Source: Streptomyces kurssanovii
Lineage (GTDB): Bacteria > Actinomycetota > Actinomycetes > Streptomycetales > Streptomycetaceae
Length of the DNA: 64,000 bases
Assembly (NCBI RefSeq): GCF_014649695.1
Contig: NZ_BMTN01000007.1
Location: forward strand, 124,001 to 188,000
Direction: 5' to 3'
The notes below the pieces were generated by a model. That model was not told the DNA's origin. It worked only from the letters and a program-made list of their open reading frames with translations, and searched no databases. Below, in pieces: positions 28,180 to 37,900 of the stretch. The position numbers and the translations under genes are program-made. How positions within the stretch are numbered: position 1 is the first letter of the stretch; the number at the start of each line of letters is the position of its first letter.

Positions 28180-31100
28180 TGAACGACAGGGAGAACGGAC
28201 ACGTGTCCAGACGTATACGACGCGGCCTCGTGCTGCGCGGCGCGATCGCCGCGGTAGCGGCCGGCGCCGTACTGACCGGCGGCTTCAACGCGCTGCCGGA
28301 CGCCTCGGACGGCAGCGACGCCGCACCCGAGCAGGCCGCGGTCGGCACCGGCAGCCCCGTGCAGACGGAGGCGGAGGCCCTCGCCGTCGCGAAGAAGAGC
28401 GGCAAGAAGATCGAGATCCTCGGCATGCGCACGGCACGCCGGGAGATCTACGCCGAGCCCAACGGCACCTTCACGGCCCGCGAGTACACGGACCCGATCC
28501 GCACCTTCCAGGGCGGTTCATGGGTCGACATCGACAGGACCCTGGTCCGGGGCGCCGACGGCAGCGTGGCGCCGAAGGCGGCCGCGGTCGGCCTGTCGTT
28601 CTCCGACGGCACGGCGGGCAAGCCGTTCGTCACCATGAACCAGGCGGGCCGTGAACTGTCGCTGACCTGGCCGCACGGGAAGCTTCCCGCGCCGGTCCTC
28701 GACGGTGACACCGCCACCTACCGGGACGCCCTGCCCGGCGTCGACCTCGCGGTGCGCGCCGAGGCGGACGGCTTCGGCCACCTCCTCGTCGTCAAGACCC
28801 CGGAGGCCGCCGCCGATCCGCGCCTCGCCAGGCTCGACCTCGGCCTGAAGACGGACGGCCTCAAGGTCAAGGAGGACGCCACCGGTGCCCTCAAGGCCGA
28901 GGACGCCGCCGTCGGCGGCACCGTCTTCGAGGCCGGCAGGCCCGTGATGTGGGACTCGGCCGCCGTCAAGGAGGCAGCGGCCAGGAAGCAGGGCCCGAAG
29001 GCCGTTTCGAAGGCGCTCGCCGCCGCGTCCGCGGACGCGGCCCCGGCCCCGTCCGTCGCACCCGAGGCCGCGCTCGCCGGCCCCGGCGGCGGTGGCAGGA
29101 CCTCACCTCTCGGCCTCGAGGTCGGCAAGGGCAAGCTGTCCCTGGTGCCCGACCAGAAGCTGCTGAAGGGCAAGGACACCGTCTTCCCGGTCGTCATCGA
29201 CCCGATCCAGCGCACCACTTCGCGCACCGCGTGGACCGGCGTGATGTCGGGCATGCCGAGCGAGCAGGACTGGAAGTACTCCGGCAGCGCCGGTGTGGGC
29301 AAGTGCCCCACCGACTACAGCCCGGTGTCCTGCAACGGGGTGGGTGTGCGGCGGCTGCTGTTCACCATGCCGATGTCGTTCTACAAGGGCAAGCAGATCC
29401 TCGGCGCGACCTTCTCCGCCCGCGTCGAGCACATCTACAGCGCCTCGCCGACCGCCGAGCCGATCCGGCTCTACCGCATCGGCGGCAAGAACTACAGCAT
29501 CACGTCCTCCTCCAGCTGGTCCAACACCTCGGACGACTGGCTGGACCACATCGGCACGGTCGACAAGGCCATCTCGCCGACCAGCTGCTCGAGCCAGGCC
29601 AACCTGCACTTCGAGGCCGGTGCCACCGGTGAGCTGACCAGCGAGGTCAAGACCGCCGCGGCCGAGGGCTGGTCCTCGATGACGCTCGGCCTGCGCGCCG
29701 CCGACGAGACCCGGCTGCCCGAGTGGAAGCGGATCTGCGGCAACGCGTACCTGTCGATCAGCTACAACAACCTGCCGCGGAAGATCACCACGCTGTCGCA
29801 GAACCCCGGCGGTGTCTGCACCTCCGGCACCGGCCGTCCGTACGCCGAGGTCCCGCCGCAGCTCCAGGCCGTGGCCAGCGACCCCGACCACACGAGCAGC
29901 AGCACCGACAAGGTCAAGGTCGAGTTCAAGGTCGACTGGACCGACCCGGTCACCAAGGAGGCCAAGAGCTACACGTACCTCACGCCCTCCTGGCTGGCAC
30001 CGACCTCCGGCACCAAGTTCACGCACACCGTGAAGTCGACCATCCCGCAGAACACCGTCATCTACTGGAGCGCCCGCGCCTACGACGGTGACGGCTACGG
30101 CCCGTGGAGCTACGACGGCGACTCCGTACGCTGCGAGTTCATCTACGACCGGACGCTGCCGGGCAGGCCGAACGTGCTGTCCAAGCAGTACCCGTCCGAC
30201 ACCGTCTACCACGACGGCGTCGGCACCTACGGCTCGTTCACCTTCTCGCCGAACCCGAACGACTCCGTGCCGGACACGGACGTCGTCAAGTACCGCTACG
30301 CGTTCGACAGCACGGCCACGCCGACGACCACGGTCAACGCCACCTCGGCCGGCGGCCCGGCGACGGTGAGCTGGATGCCGACGCGCGCCGGACGCCACTG
30401 GGTCGACGTCATCGCCGTCGACAAGGCGGAGAACCCGAGCACCAAGGCGCACTACGAGTTCCTCGTCACCGAGGGAACGCCCGTCGCCGCCCAGTGGAAC
30501 CTCGCCGACGCCCCGACCAGCACCGAGGCGCACGACGAGACCGGAGCCTTCTCCGCGGACGCCGGCACCGGTGTCACCTTCGGGGTGGAGGGCCCCGGCG
30601 GCAAGGTCGACGCCGCCGCCCGCTTCGACGGCACCTCCGCCGCCTACGCCGACGTCAACGAGACGGTCCTCGACTCCTCGAAGAGCTTCAGCGTCAGCGC
30701 CTGGGTCCGCCCGAAGGGCACGCCCACCCGTGACATGGCGGTCGTCAGCCAGGACGGCACCGGCGAACCGGGCTTCACGCTCGGCTACGACCAGACGGCC
30801 GGCACCTGGGCGTTCTCCGTCCCGGTGACCGACGTGGACACGCTGGGCGAGTGGAAGGCCGTCGCCACCGGCGTCAGCGTCGTCCCCGACCAGTGGGTCC
30901 TGCTGACCGGCGTCTACGACGCCACCAAGTCCGAACTGCGGCTCTACATCAACAAGGACTCCAAGGGCGTCGCCTCCCGCCGCTCGGTGTGGCGCTCCTA
31001 CGGCCCGCTGCAACTGGGCCGCACCACGGCGAAGAGCGGCTACCGCGACAACTTCTACGGTGACCTCGCCGAGGTCCGCGTCTTCGACCGCGTCCTGCCC

Positions 31101-31850
31101 GCCGCGCAGGTGGCGGAGATGATGACGGTCAAGCCCGAGCGCAAGAACTACTGGCAGCTCGACTCGGCCACCTCGGGCTCGTCCCCGGACACGGGGGCGG
31201 GGCAGGCGCTGACGCTGGCCGGCAACGCCGCCGTCATGGGCGCGCCGGCCGACCCGCTGTCGCTGGACCCGTACCCCCTCGTCGGGGCGGGCCACCTGGT
31301 GCTCGACGGTGACGGGGACTACGCGTCCACGGCCACCGCTCCGGTCACCGGGGCGAGCAGTTTCACCGTCACCGCCCGGACCCTGCTCACCACGCTCGAC
31401 CCGGAGAAGGCCCAGACGGTCCTCTCGCTGCCCGGTACGGCGGCCAACCGCCTCGCGGTCCGCTACCGGCCCGCCCCGGACGCCGAGACCCCGTCGATGT
31501 GGGAGCTCGCGGTCGCCGAGTCCGACTCGGCCACGGCCCCGGTGAAGAAGTTCACGGACGACCAGGAACTGCCGGACACCGACCCGGCCGGCCAGCACCT
31601 GGCCGTCGTGTACGACGCGTTCGCCAACGAGATCCGGCTGTACGTGAACGGCATGCTCGCCGACGTCGCGCACGGCACGGACGACACCCTGTGGGCCGCC
31701 ACCGGCGCCCTCCAGGTGGGCCGTTCGGCACTCGGCGGCGGCAGCGAATACTTCGCCGGCGCGATCGACGAGGTCCGCGTCTACAGCGGTGCGGCGGACA
31801 AGACCGCCATCCAGCAGATGTCCAACCCGATGGCTCTGCCGGACATGTAA
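28179..31850 (+). CDS. large secreted LamG-domain protein
   Basis: 1,223 residues. The ATG at 28179 overlaps the previous stop; a GTG at 28203 with GGGAG upstream is an equally plausible start, and both give a signal peptide (LRGAIAAVAAGAVLTGG). The first 400 residues hold a beta-rich region resembling the N-terminal part of actinobacterial wall-associated RHS partners (WVDIDRTLVRGADGS). They are followed by a DNRLRE-like module (RLLFTMPMSFYKGKQILGA) and fibronectin-like segments. Two LamG/jelly-roll domains lie at about 770-960 and 988-1215; each shows a FxGxIDEVRVY or YGDLAEVRVF signature. These bind carbohydrate or protein ligands in other families. It is followed by a strong terminator and then RHS gene 1. 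The second RHS locus has no counterpart. Confidence 0.85.
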   Translation: MNDRENGHVSRRIRRGLVLRGAIAAVAAGAVLTGGFNALPDASDGSDAAPEQAAVGTGSPVQTEAEALAVAKKSGKKIEILGMRTARREIYAEPNGTFTAREYTDPIRTFQGGSWVDIDRTLVRGADGSVAPKAAAVGLSFSDGTAGKPFVTMNQAGRELSLTWPHGKLPAPVLDGDTATYRDALPGVDLAVRAEADGFGHLLVVKTPEAAADPRLARLDLGLKTDGLKVKEDATGALKAEDAAVGGTVFEAGRPVMWDSAAVKEAAARKQGPKAVSKALAAASADAAPAPSVAPEAALAGPGGGGRTSPLGLEVGKGKLSLVPDQKLLKGKDTVFPVVIDPIQRTTSRTAWTGVMSGMPSEQDWKYSGSAGVGKCPTDYSPVSCNGVGVRRLLFTMPMSFYKGKQILGATFSARVEHIYSASPTAEPIRLYRIGGKNYSITSSSSWSNTSDDWLDHIGTVDKAISPTSCSSQANLHFEAGATGELTSEVKTAAAEGWSSMTLGLRAADETRLPEWKRICGNAYLSISYNNLPRKITTLSQNPGGVCTSGTGRPYAEVPPQLQAVASDPDHTSSSTDKVKVEFKVDWTDPVTKEAKSYTYLTPSWLAPTSGTKFTHTVKSTIPQNTVIYWSARAYDGDGYGPWSYDGDSVRCEFIYDRTLPGRPNVLSKQYPSDTVYHDGVGTYGSFTFSPNPNDSVPDTDVVKYRYAFDSTATPTTTVNATSAGGPATVSWMPTRAGRHWVDVIAVDKAENPSTKAHYEFLVTEGTPVAAQWNLADAPTSTEAHDETGAFSADAGTGVTFGVEGPGGKVDAAARFDGTSAAYADVNETVLDSSKSFSVSAWVRPKGTPTRDMAVVSQDGTGEPGFTLGYDQTAGTWAFSVPVTDVDTLGEWKAVATGVSVVPDQWVLLTGVYDATKSELRLYINKDSKGVASRRSVWRSYGPLQLGRTTAKSGYRDNFYGDLAEVRVFDRVLPAAQVAEMMTVKPERKNYWQLDSATSGSSPDTGAGQALTLAGNAAVMGAPADPLSLDPYPLVGAGHLVLDGDGDYASTATAPVTGASSFTVTARTLLTTLDPEKAQTVLSLPGTAANRLAVRYRPAPDAETPSMWELAVAESDSATAPVKKFTDDQELPDTDPAGQHLAVVYDAFANEIRLYVNGMLADVAHGTDDTLWAATGALQVGRSALGGGSEYFAGAIDEVRVYSGAADKTAIQQMSNPMALPDM

Positions 31851-31859
31851 GTACCTCGA

Positions 31860-31900
31860 GGACGGGTGTGCCGGCGCCTGAAGGGCCGGCACACCCGTCC
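31860..31900 (+). terminator. 16-bp terminator between LamG and RHS gene 1
   Basis: Perfect 16-bp arms (31860-31875 and 31885-31900) with a 9-base loop, only 9 bases after the LamG stop and 40 bases before the RHS start. RHS gene 1 must therefore rely on readthrough or on a promoter overlapping this hairpin. Confidence 0.85.
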
Positions 31901-31923
31901 CCTTCGCGATTTCATCCCTTGCT

Positions 31924-31940
31924 ACGTGCGGAGACACGTG
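31924..31940 (+). promoter_or_regulatory. RHS gene 1 ribosome-binding site inside hairpin loop
   Basis: ACGTG (31924-31928) pairs with CACGT (31935-31939), leaving the loop CGGAGA, which holds the Shine-Dalgarno GGAG. The ATG follows at 31941. The same arrangement is found at 41529-41544 before RHS gene 2, within a conserved leader. Confidence 0.5.
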
Positions 31941-34900
31941 ATGCCATTTCGCGGCCGGTTGATGAACCGGCGCATACCCGGGCGGTTGCTGGCAGCAACC
32001 GCCCTCGGGGTGACCATCGCCTTGACCGGCGGCTCGGTCCAGGCTGTGCCGATCCAGGAAGAGGGCCGCGGCCGGACCGGGGTCCAGGATTTCGGCGACC
32101 CGGTGAAGGGACGCAAGGCCACGTCACGGCAGCGCCCGTCCGACCCCGCGCGGAAGGCCGCCGTCAAGCGGCTGGACAAGGCGACCTGGCCGGCCGGTGG
32201 CAGTGCCGAGGTCCCCGTCGCAAGCACCCCGGCCGAGGTGAAGGTCGGCGGTCTGCCGGTGGCGGTCACGCCGGTGACCCCGAAGGCGGCCAAGAAGGGC
32301 GGACCCGCGGCCGCCGTGGCAGCGCCGGGACCTTCCGAGGTCAGGGTGGACGTCCTGCCCGCGGAGCGGGCCGCGGACCTGGACGCCGGCGCAGTGCTGC
32401 GGGTCCAGCGGGCCGACGATGTCGCGAAGGACACGAAGGTCCGCCTCTCCGTGGACTATTCGGCGTTCGAAGAGGCCTATGGCGGTTCGTACGGTGCCCG
32501 GCTCCACTTGGTCCAGTTGCCGCCTTGCGCCGCGTTCGCGGAGCCGGGCAGCACGGCTTGCCCCGAGCTCGGCAAGCCCTTGCCGACCGTGAACGATCCG
32601 GCGGCGAACACGGCCACGGCCGAGGTCACGGCGTCCGCCGTGGAGCCGGGCGGCGCTTCGGCGATGGCGGTGCAGGGCACGTCGCTCGTGGCACTCGCCG
32701 CAGGCGCGTCGTCGTCGCAAGGCACGTACGGGGCCACACCGCTTTCGCCTTCCGCGAGTTGGAGCGTCGCGCAGTCGACGGGAGGGTTCTCCTGGTCGTA
32801 CCCCATGCGTGTCGTTCCCACGCCGGGCGGACTGACCCCCACCGTGGGACTCTCGTACAGCTCGCAGGCCGTCGACGGCCGCACCTCCGCGACGAACAAC
32901 CAGGGGTCCTGGATCGGCGAGGGCTTCGGCTACGAACCCGACTACATCGAGCGCAGCTACAAGTCCTGCGCCGATGACGGGAAGGACGGCTCGGCCGAGC
33001 AGTGCTGGGCGTTCGACAACGCGACGGTCATGCTCAAGGGCAGCGCGTCCCAGATCATCAAGGACGACACGACCGGCAAGTGGAAGCTGGCGAACTCCGA
33101 CGGCTCCAAGGTCGAGAAGATGACCGGGGCGACGAACGGGGACAACGACGGCGAGCACTGGAAGATCACCACGGCCGACGGCACGGAGTACTGGTTCGGG
33201 CTCAACCGGCTGCCGGGCTGGGCATCGGGCAATGAGGAGACCGCGTCCGTCTGGGCCGCGCCGGTCTTCGGTGACGACTCCGGCGAGCCCTGCTACAACG
33301 CCACCTTCACCAGCGCCCACTGCAAGCAGGCCTGGCGCTGGAACCTCGACTACGTCAAGGACCGGCACGGCAATGTGATGTCCCACTTCTACGCGAAGGA
33401 GGTGAACCACTACGCCCTGAACGGCAAGACGGATGTCAACGGCACCGCCTACGACCGCGGCGGCTACCTGAAGCGGATCGACTACGGCCAGCGCGACGGG
33501 CAGGTCTACGCGGTCAAGGCGCCGGCCAGGGTGATCTTCGACGTGGCGGAGCGCTGCCTTCCCGACGCCGGTTTCGACTGTGCCGAGAGCAAGCGCACCC
33601 CGGCCAACGCCGCTCGCTGGCCCGACACCCCGGTCGATCAGGAGTGCAGGGCCTCGACGAAGTGCGGCAGCGATCAGATCGCGCCGACGTTCTTCACGAC
33701 CAAGCGGCTCAAGGCCGTCGTGACGCAGATGCGCAAGGACGCCACGACCTACCAGGACGTGGACGCCTGGACGTACACCCACCTCTTCCTTGACAACGGC
33801 GACGACTCGAAGTCGCTGTGGCTGTCGAAGATCGACCACGAGGGCCGGGTCGGCACCGCGGTCGCACTTCCCTCACTGGACCTGTACGGCATGCAGTTCG
33901 CCAACCGTGTGGACGCTGTCGGGGACAACATCGCTCCCTTCCACCGCTTCCGGCTGGTCACCGTCGTGAGTGAGACGGGGGCGCAGCTGGACGTCAACTT
34001 CGCCCCCACGGAGTGCGCGGCCGGTGCCCTTCCGAAGCCGGGCGAGTCGGTCAAGCGCTGCTATCCCGTGAAGTGGGCGGCACCGGGCCACATCGAGCCG
34101 ATCGACGACTGGTTCCACAAATACGTCGTCGCGGAGATCGTGGAGACGGACCGCACCGGCGGCGGGGACAAGATGGTCACCCGCTACGGATACGAGGGTG
34201 CGGCGGGCTGGCGCCACTCCAAGCCTGACGGCATCACCCCGGAAAAGTTCCTGACCTGGGGAGACTGGCAGGGATACCGCAAGGTCAAGGTCACCAGCGG
34301 CTCCGAGGACCTGCAGCGGACCCGCATCGACTACACGTACTTCCAGGGCCTGAACGGTGACAAGGCGCCGGGCGGCGGCACGCGTTCGGAGGCGGTCACC
34401 GACTCGACCGGAGCCTCGTACGCCGACGACGAGGACCTCGTCGGATTCGAGCTCGAGGCGCAGACCTACAACAACGGCAAGGTCGCCGCCAAGGTGATCA
34501 CCCAGCCGTGGAAGCACCACACGGCCACCCAGACCAGGGACTGGGGGACCACGCACGCGACGCTGGTCAAGCCGGCGGCGACACACGGCTTCACCGCTCT
34601 CGCCTCGGGCGGCTGGCGTGAGACGAAGACCCGCACCAGCTACGACACCGCGACCGGAACGGGGCGCGTCACCCAGGTCGAGGACCTCGGTCGCGTCGTG
34701 CCCGCCACCGCGTCCCTCGCGGACCAGGCCGAGGCGGCGAAGGACGACACCTGCACCCGCACCTGGTACGCCGACAACACGGCGGGCGCCGCCAACTTCC
34801 TGAGCCTGATCAAGCGGGTCGAGAAGGTCTCCGTGGGCTGCTCGGCCACGCCGGACCGGTCGAAGCAGGTCATCGCCGACGATCGCACCCACTACGACAG

Positions 34901-37900
34901 CCTGGCGTACGGGGCGGCGCCCACCCGGGGCCTCGTCACTTCCGCGGAGCGCCTCGCCTCGCACAACGGCACCACCGCGACGTACCAGGTGATGAGCCAG
35001 AACACGTACGACTCGTTCGGCCGTGTCCTGACCACCACGACTCCGGCCACGGGCAGGACCACGAGCACGTACACGGACACGAACGGTCTGACCACGTCCG
35101 TCAAGGGCACCAACGCCCTCAATCACGTCGTGACGACCGACTACGCTCCGGCCTGGGGGCAGAGCCGCGGGCAGACGGACCCGAACGGCAAGCGCACAGA
35201 CCTGGCCTTCGACGGCCTCGGCCGGGTGACCTCGGTATGGCTGCAGGACCGGGTGAAGGCCACACAGACCCCGAGTTCGAAGCACTCGTACCTGGTCCGC
35301 AAGGACGCCCCGCTCGCGATCAGGTCGGAGAAGATCGAGAACGACGGATCCTACGGTGTCGAGTACACCCTGTACGACAGCCTCGTACGGGTGCGTCAGA
35401 AGCAGGCCGAGGGACCTGCCGGCAGCCGTCTCATGGCGGACACGTTCTACGACAGCCGGGGCAATCTGAAGACGTCCTACGAGACGTACACCGCGACAGG
35501 AGCCCCCTCCGACCAGTTGCTCGTCGTCCACAACGGCGAGGCCGGTGCGCAGACGCGCTACGAGTACGACGACATGGGCCGTACGACGGCCGAGGTGTTC
35601 GCCGTCTCCGGCGTGGAGCAGTGGCGTACCACGACCCAGTACGACGGTGACCGCAGCCACGTCACGGCCCCCAAGGGGGGACTCGCCTCCACGTCCATCA
35701 CGGACGCGGAAGGCAGGCTGACCGAACTGCGGCAGTACGCCGGAAACGTCCCGCTGTTGTCGGGCCCCGGCCTGTACTCCTCGACGACGTACGGCTACAC
35801 GCCCGCCGGCGGCCTGGAGAAGGTGACCGACTCCAAGGGCAATACCTGGACGGCGGAGTACGACCAGCGAGGCCGCAAGGTCCGTACCGTCGACCCCGAC
35901 TCGGGCGTGGTCACCATGGCCTACGACGCGGCCGACCGCATGATCTCCACCACGCACGAGGGCACCAAGGAGACCGTGGCGACGACCTACGACGCCATCG
36001 GCCGCACGACGATCACCTACGACGGCGCTGTCGCCGACGGTAAGAAGCTCACCGAGCAGCGCTACGACCGGGCCGGGATGCTCGGTCAGCCGTACGCGTC
36101 GCTGCGCTACACCAGCGCGACCGAGTACTTCGCCTCGGTGATCCAGACCGCTGACGACTTCTACCGGCCCACCAGGACCGCCTACGTCGTGCCCGCCTCC
36201 CAGGGGGCACTGGCCGGCACGTACACCTTCACCGCCGCGTACAACCGGGATGGCACCCCCCAGAGTTCGGGCCTGCCGGCCGTGGGGAACCTGACTGCGG
36301 AGGTGTTGGCGTACGACTACGACGAGATGCAGCGGCCCGTCGCGATGAAGGGCAGCACGACCTACGTCACCAACTCGATCTGGTCGCCCACCAGCCAGCT
36401 CCTGCAAATGGAACTGAGCACGGGCGGCAAGAAGACGACGCAGACCTTCGAGTACGAGACGGGCACGAAGCGTCTCACCCGATCCGTTGTGGACGTCATC
36501 GGATCGACCACCGGCCCGGCCAAGGAGGCCAACTACTCCTACGACCAGGCGGGCAACGTCCTGTCGATCGCCGACACGGCGGTGGCGGCACAGCCGGACG
36601 TGCAGTGCTTCCGCTACGACGGGAACCGGCGGCTGTCCGAGGCGTGGACCCCTGTCGCCGACGCGACCACTGCCAAGGGTTCGGGTACCGAGGCGACCAC
36701 CGCTCCCGTGCAGGGGTCCGTGCCGTCGGCCTGTGCCGCCGCCCCCGGCACCAAGGCGCTGGGTGGCCCCGCTCCGTACTGGAAATCCTTCAGCACCGAC
36801 GCCATCGGCAACCGCACACAGGACGTCACGCACGACCTCGGCCTGGATCCCGCGAAGGCCGTGACCCGCACTTTCACCTACGGCGAGAACGGTGCCGGGC
36901 CGCACGCGGTGACCAAAGTCGTGTCCCAGACGCCCACGGGCGGCCGCGAGACGAGCTACGGCTACGACGCCGCAGGCCGTATGGACACCCGGACCGACGG
37001 TGGCGATACACACACCCTCAGCTGGGACAGCAACGGCAGGCTGACGCAGTTCGCCTCGCCTGACGACCCGACGACCACGGACCGCGACGAGGCCTCGGCG
37101 ACGACCTACCTCTACGACGCGGACGGATCCCGGGTCCAGCGCAAGGACGCCGGCGGCACGACCGTCTACCTCCCCGGCATGGAACTGCACCTGCCGACCG
37201 GGGGGACCAAGGCCGAGGCCACCCGCTACTACACGTACGCGGATCAGACGGTCGCCGTGCGCACGGACGACAACAAGGTCTCGTTCCTGGCCTCGGACCA
37301 CCACGACACCGGACAACTGGCGATAGACGCCGTCACCGGCACGGTGACCACGCGTCGCTCGGACCCGTACGGCAACCCCCGCGGGACGCAGGCGGAAGAA
37401 GGGGCGTGGCCCGGTGACAAGGGCTTCGTCGGCGGCACCATGGACGAGGCCACGGGCCTCACGAACGTGGGCGCCCGCGAATACGATCCCGTGCTCGGCA
37501 AGTTCATCTCGCCGGACCCGGTGATCGACTTCCTCAACCCGCAGCAGATGAACGCGTACGCCTACGCGAACAACTCGCCGGTCACTCTCTCCGATCCCAG
37601 CGGACTCCTCTTCTGCATGGGCCTCGTCTGCGGTCGCATCATCGACTTCGGCGACGACGACAAGGAGGTCGAGGAGGCACAGCAGGACGTCGACACCGCC
37701 AAGTCCAACGTCAAGGCCGCGGACGCCGGTGTGACGAAGGTTGCCGACGCGATCATCGAGGAGATCAAGGACATCGTCGGCGTCAACGCCCTGCAGGACT
37801 GCGCCTCGAACCCCACGGTCGGCAAGTGCCTCAAGGCCGCGGGAGAGATCGCTCTGAACTTCGTCGGCGGGGCCGTCCTCAAGGGCCTCTTCAAGGCGAA

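Noticed and set aside
31924-31940. Reading the ACGTG/CACGT element as an operator rather than an RNA hairpin
   Set aside because: The Shine-Dalgarno site sits exactly in the loop, so an RNA role is the simpler view; a DNA role is not excluded.
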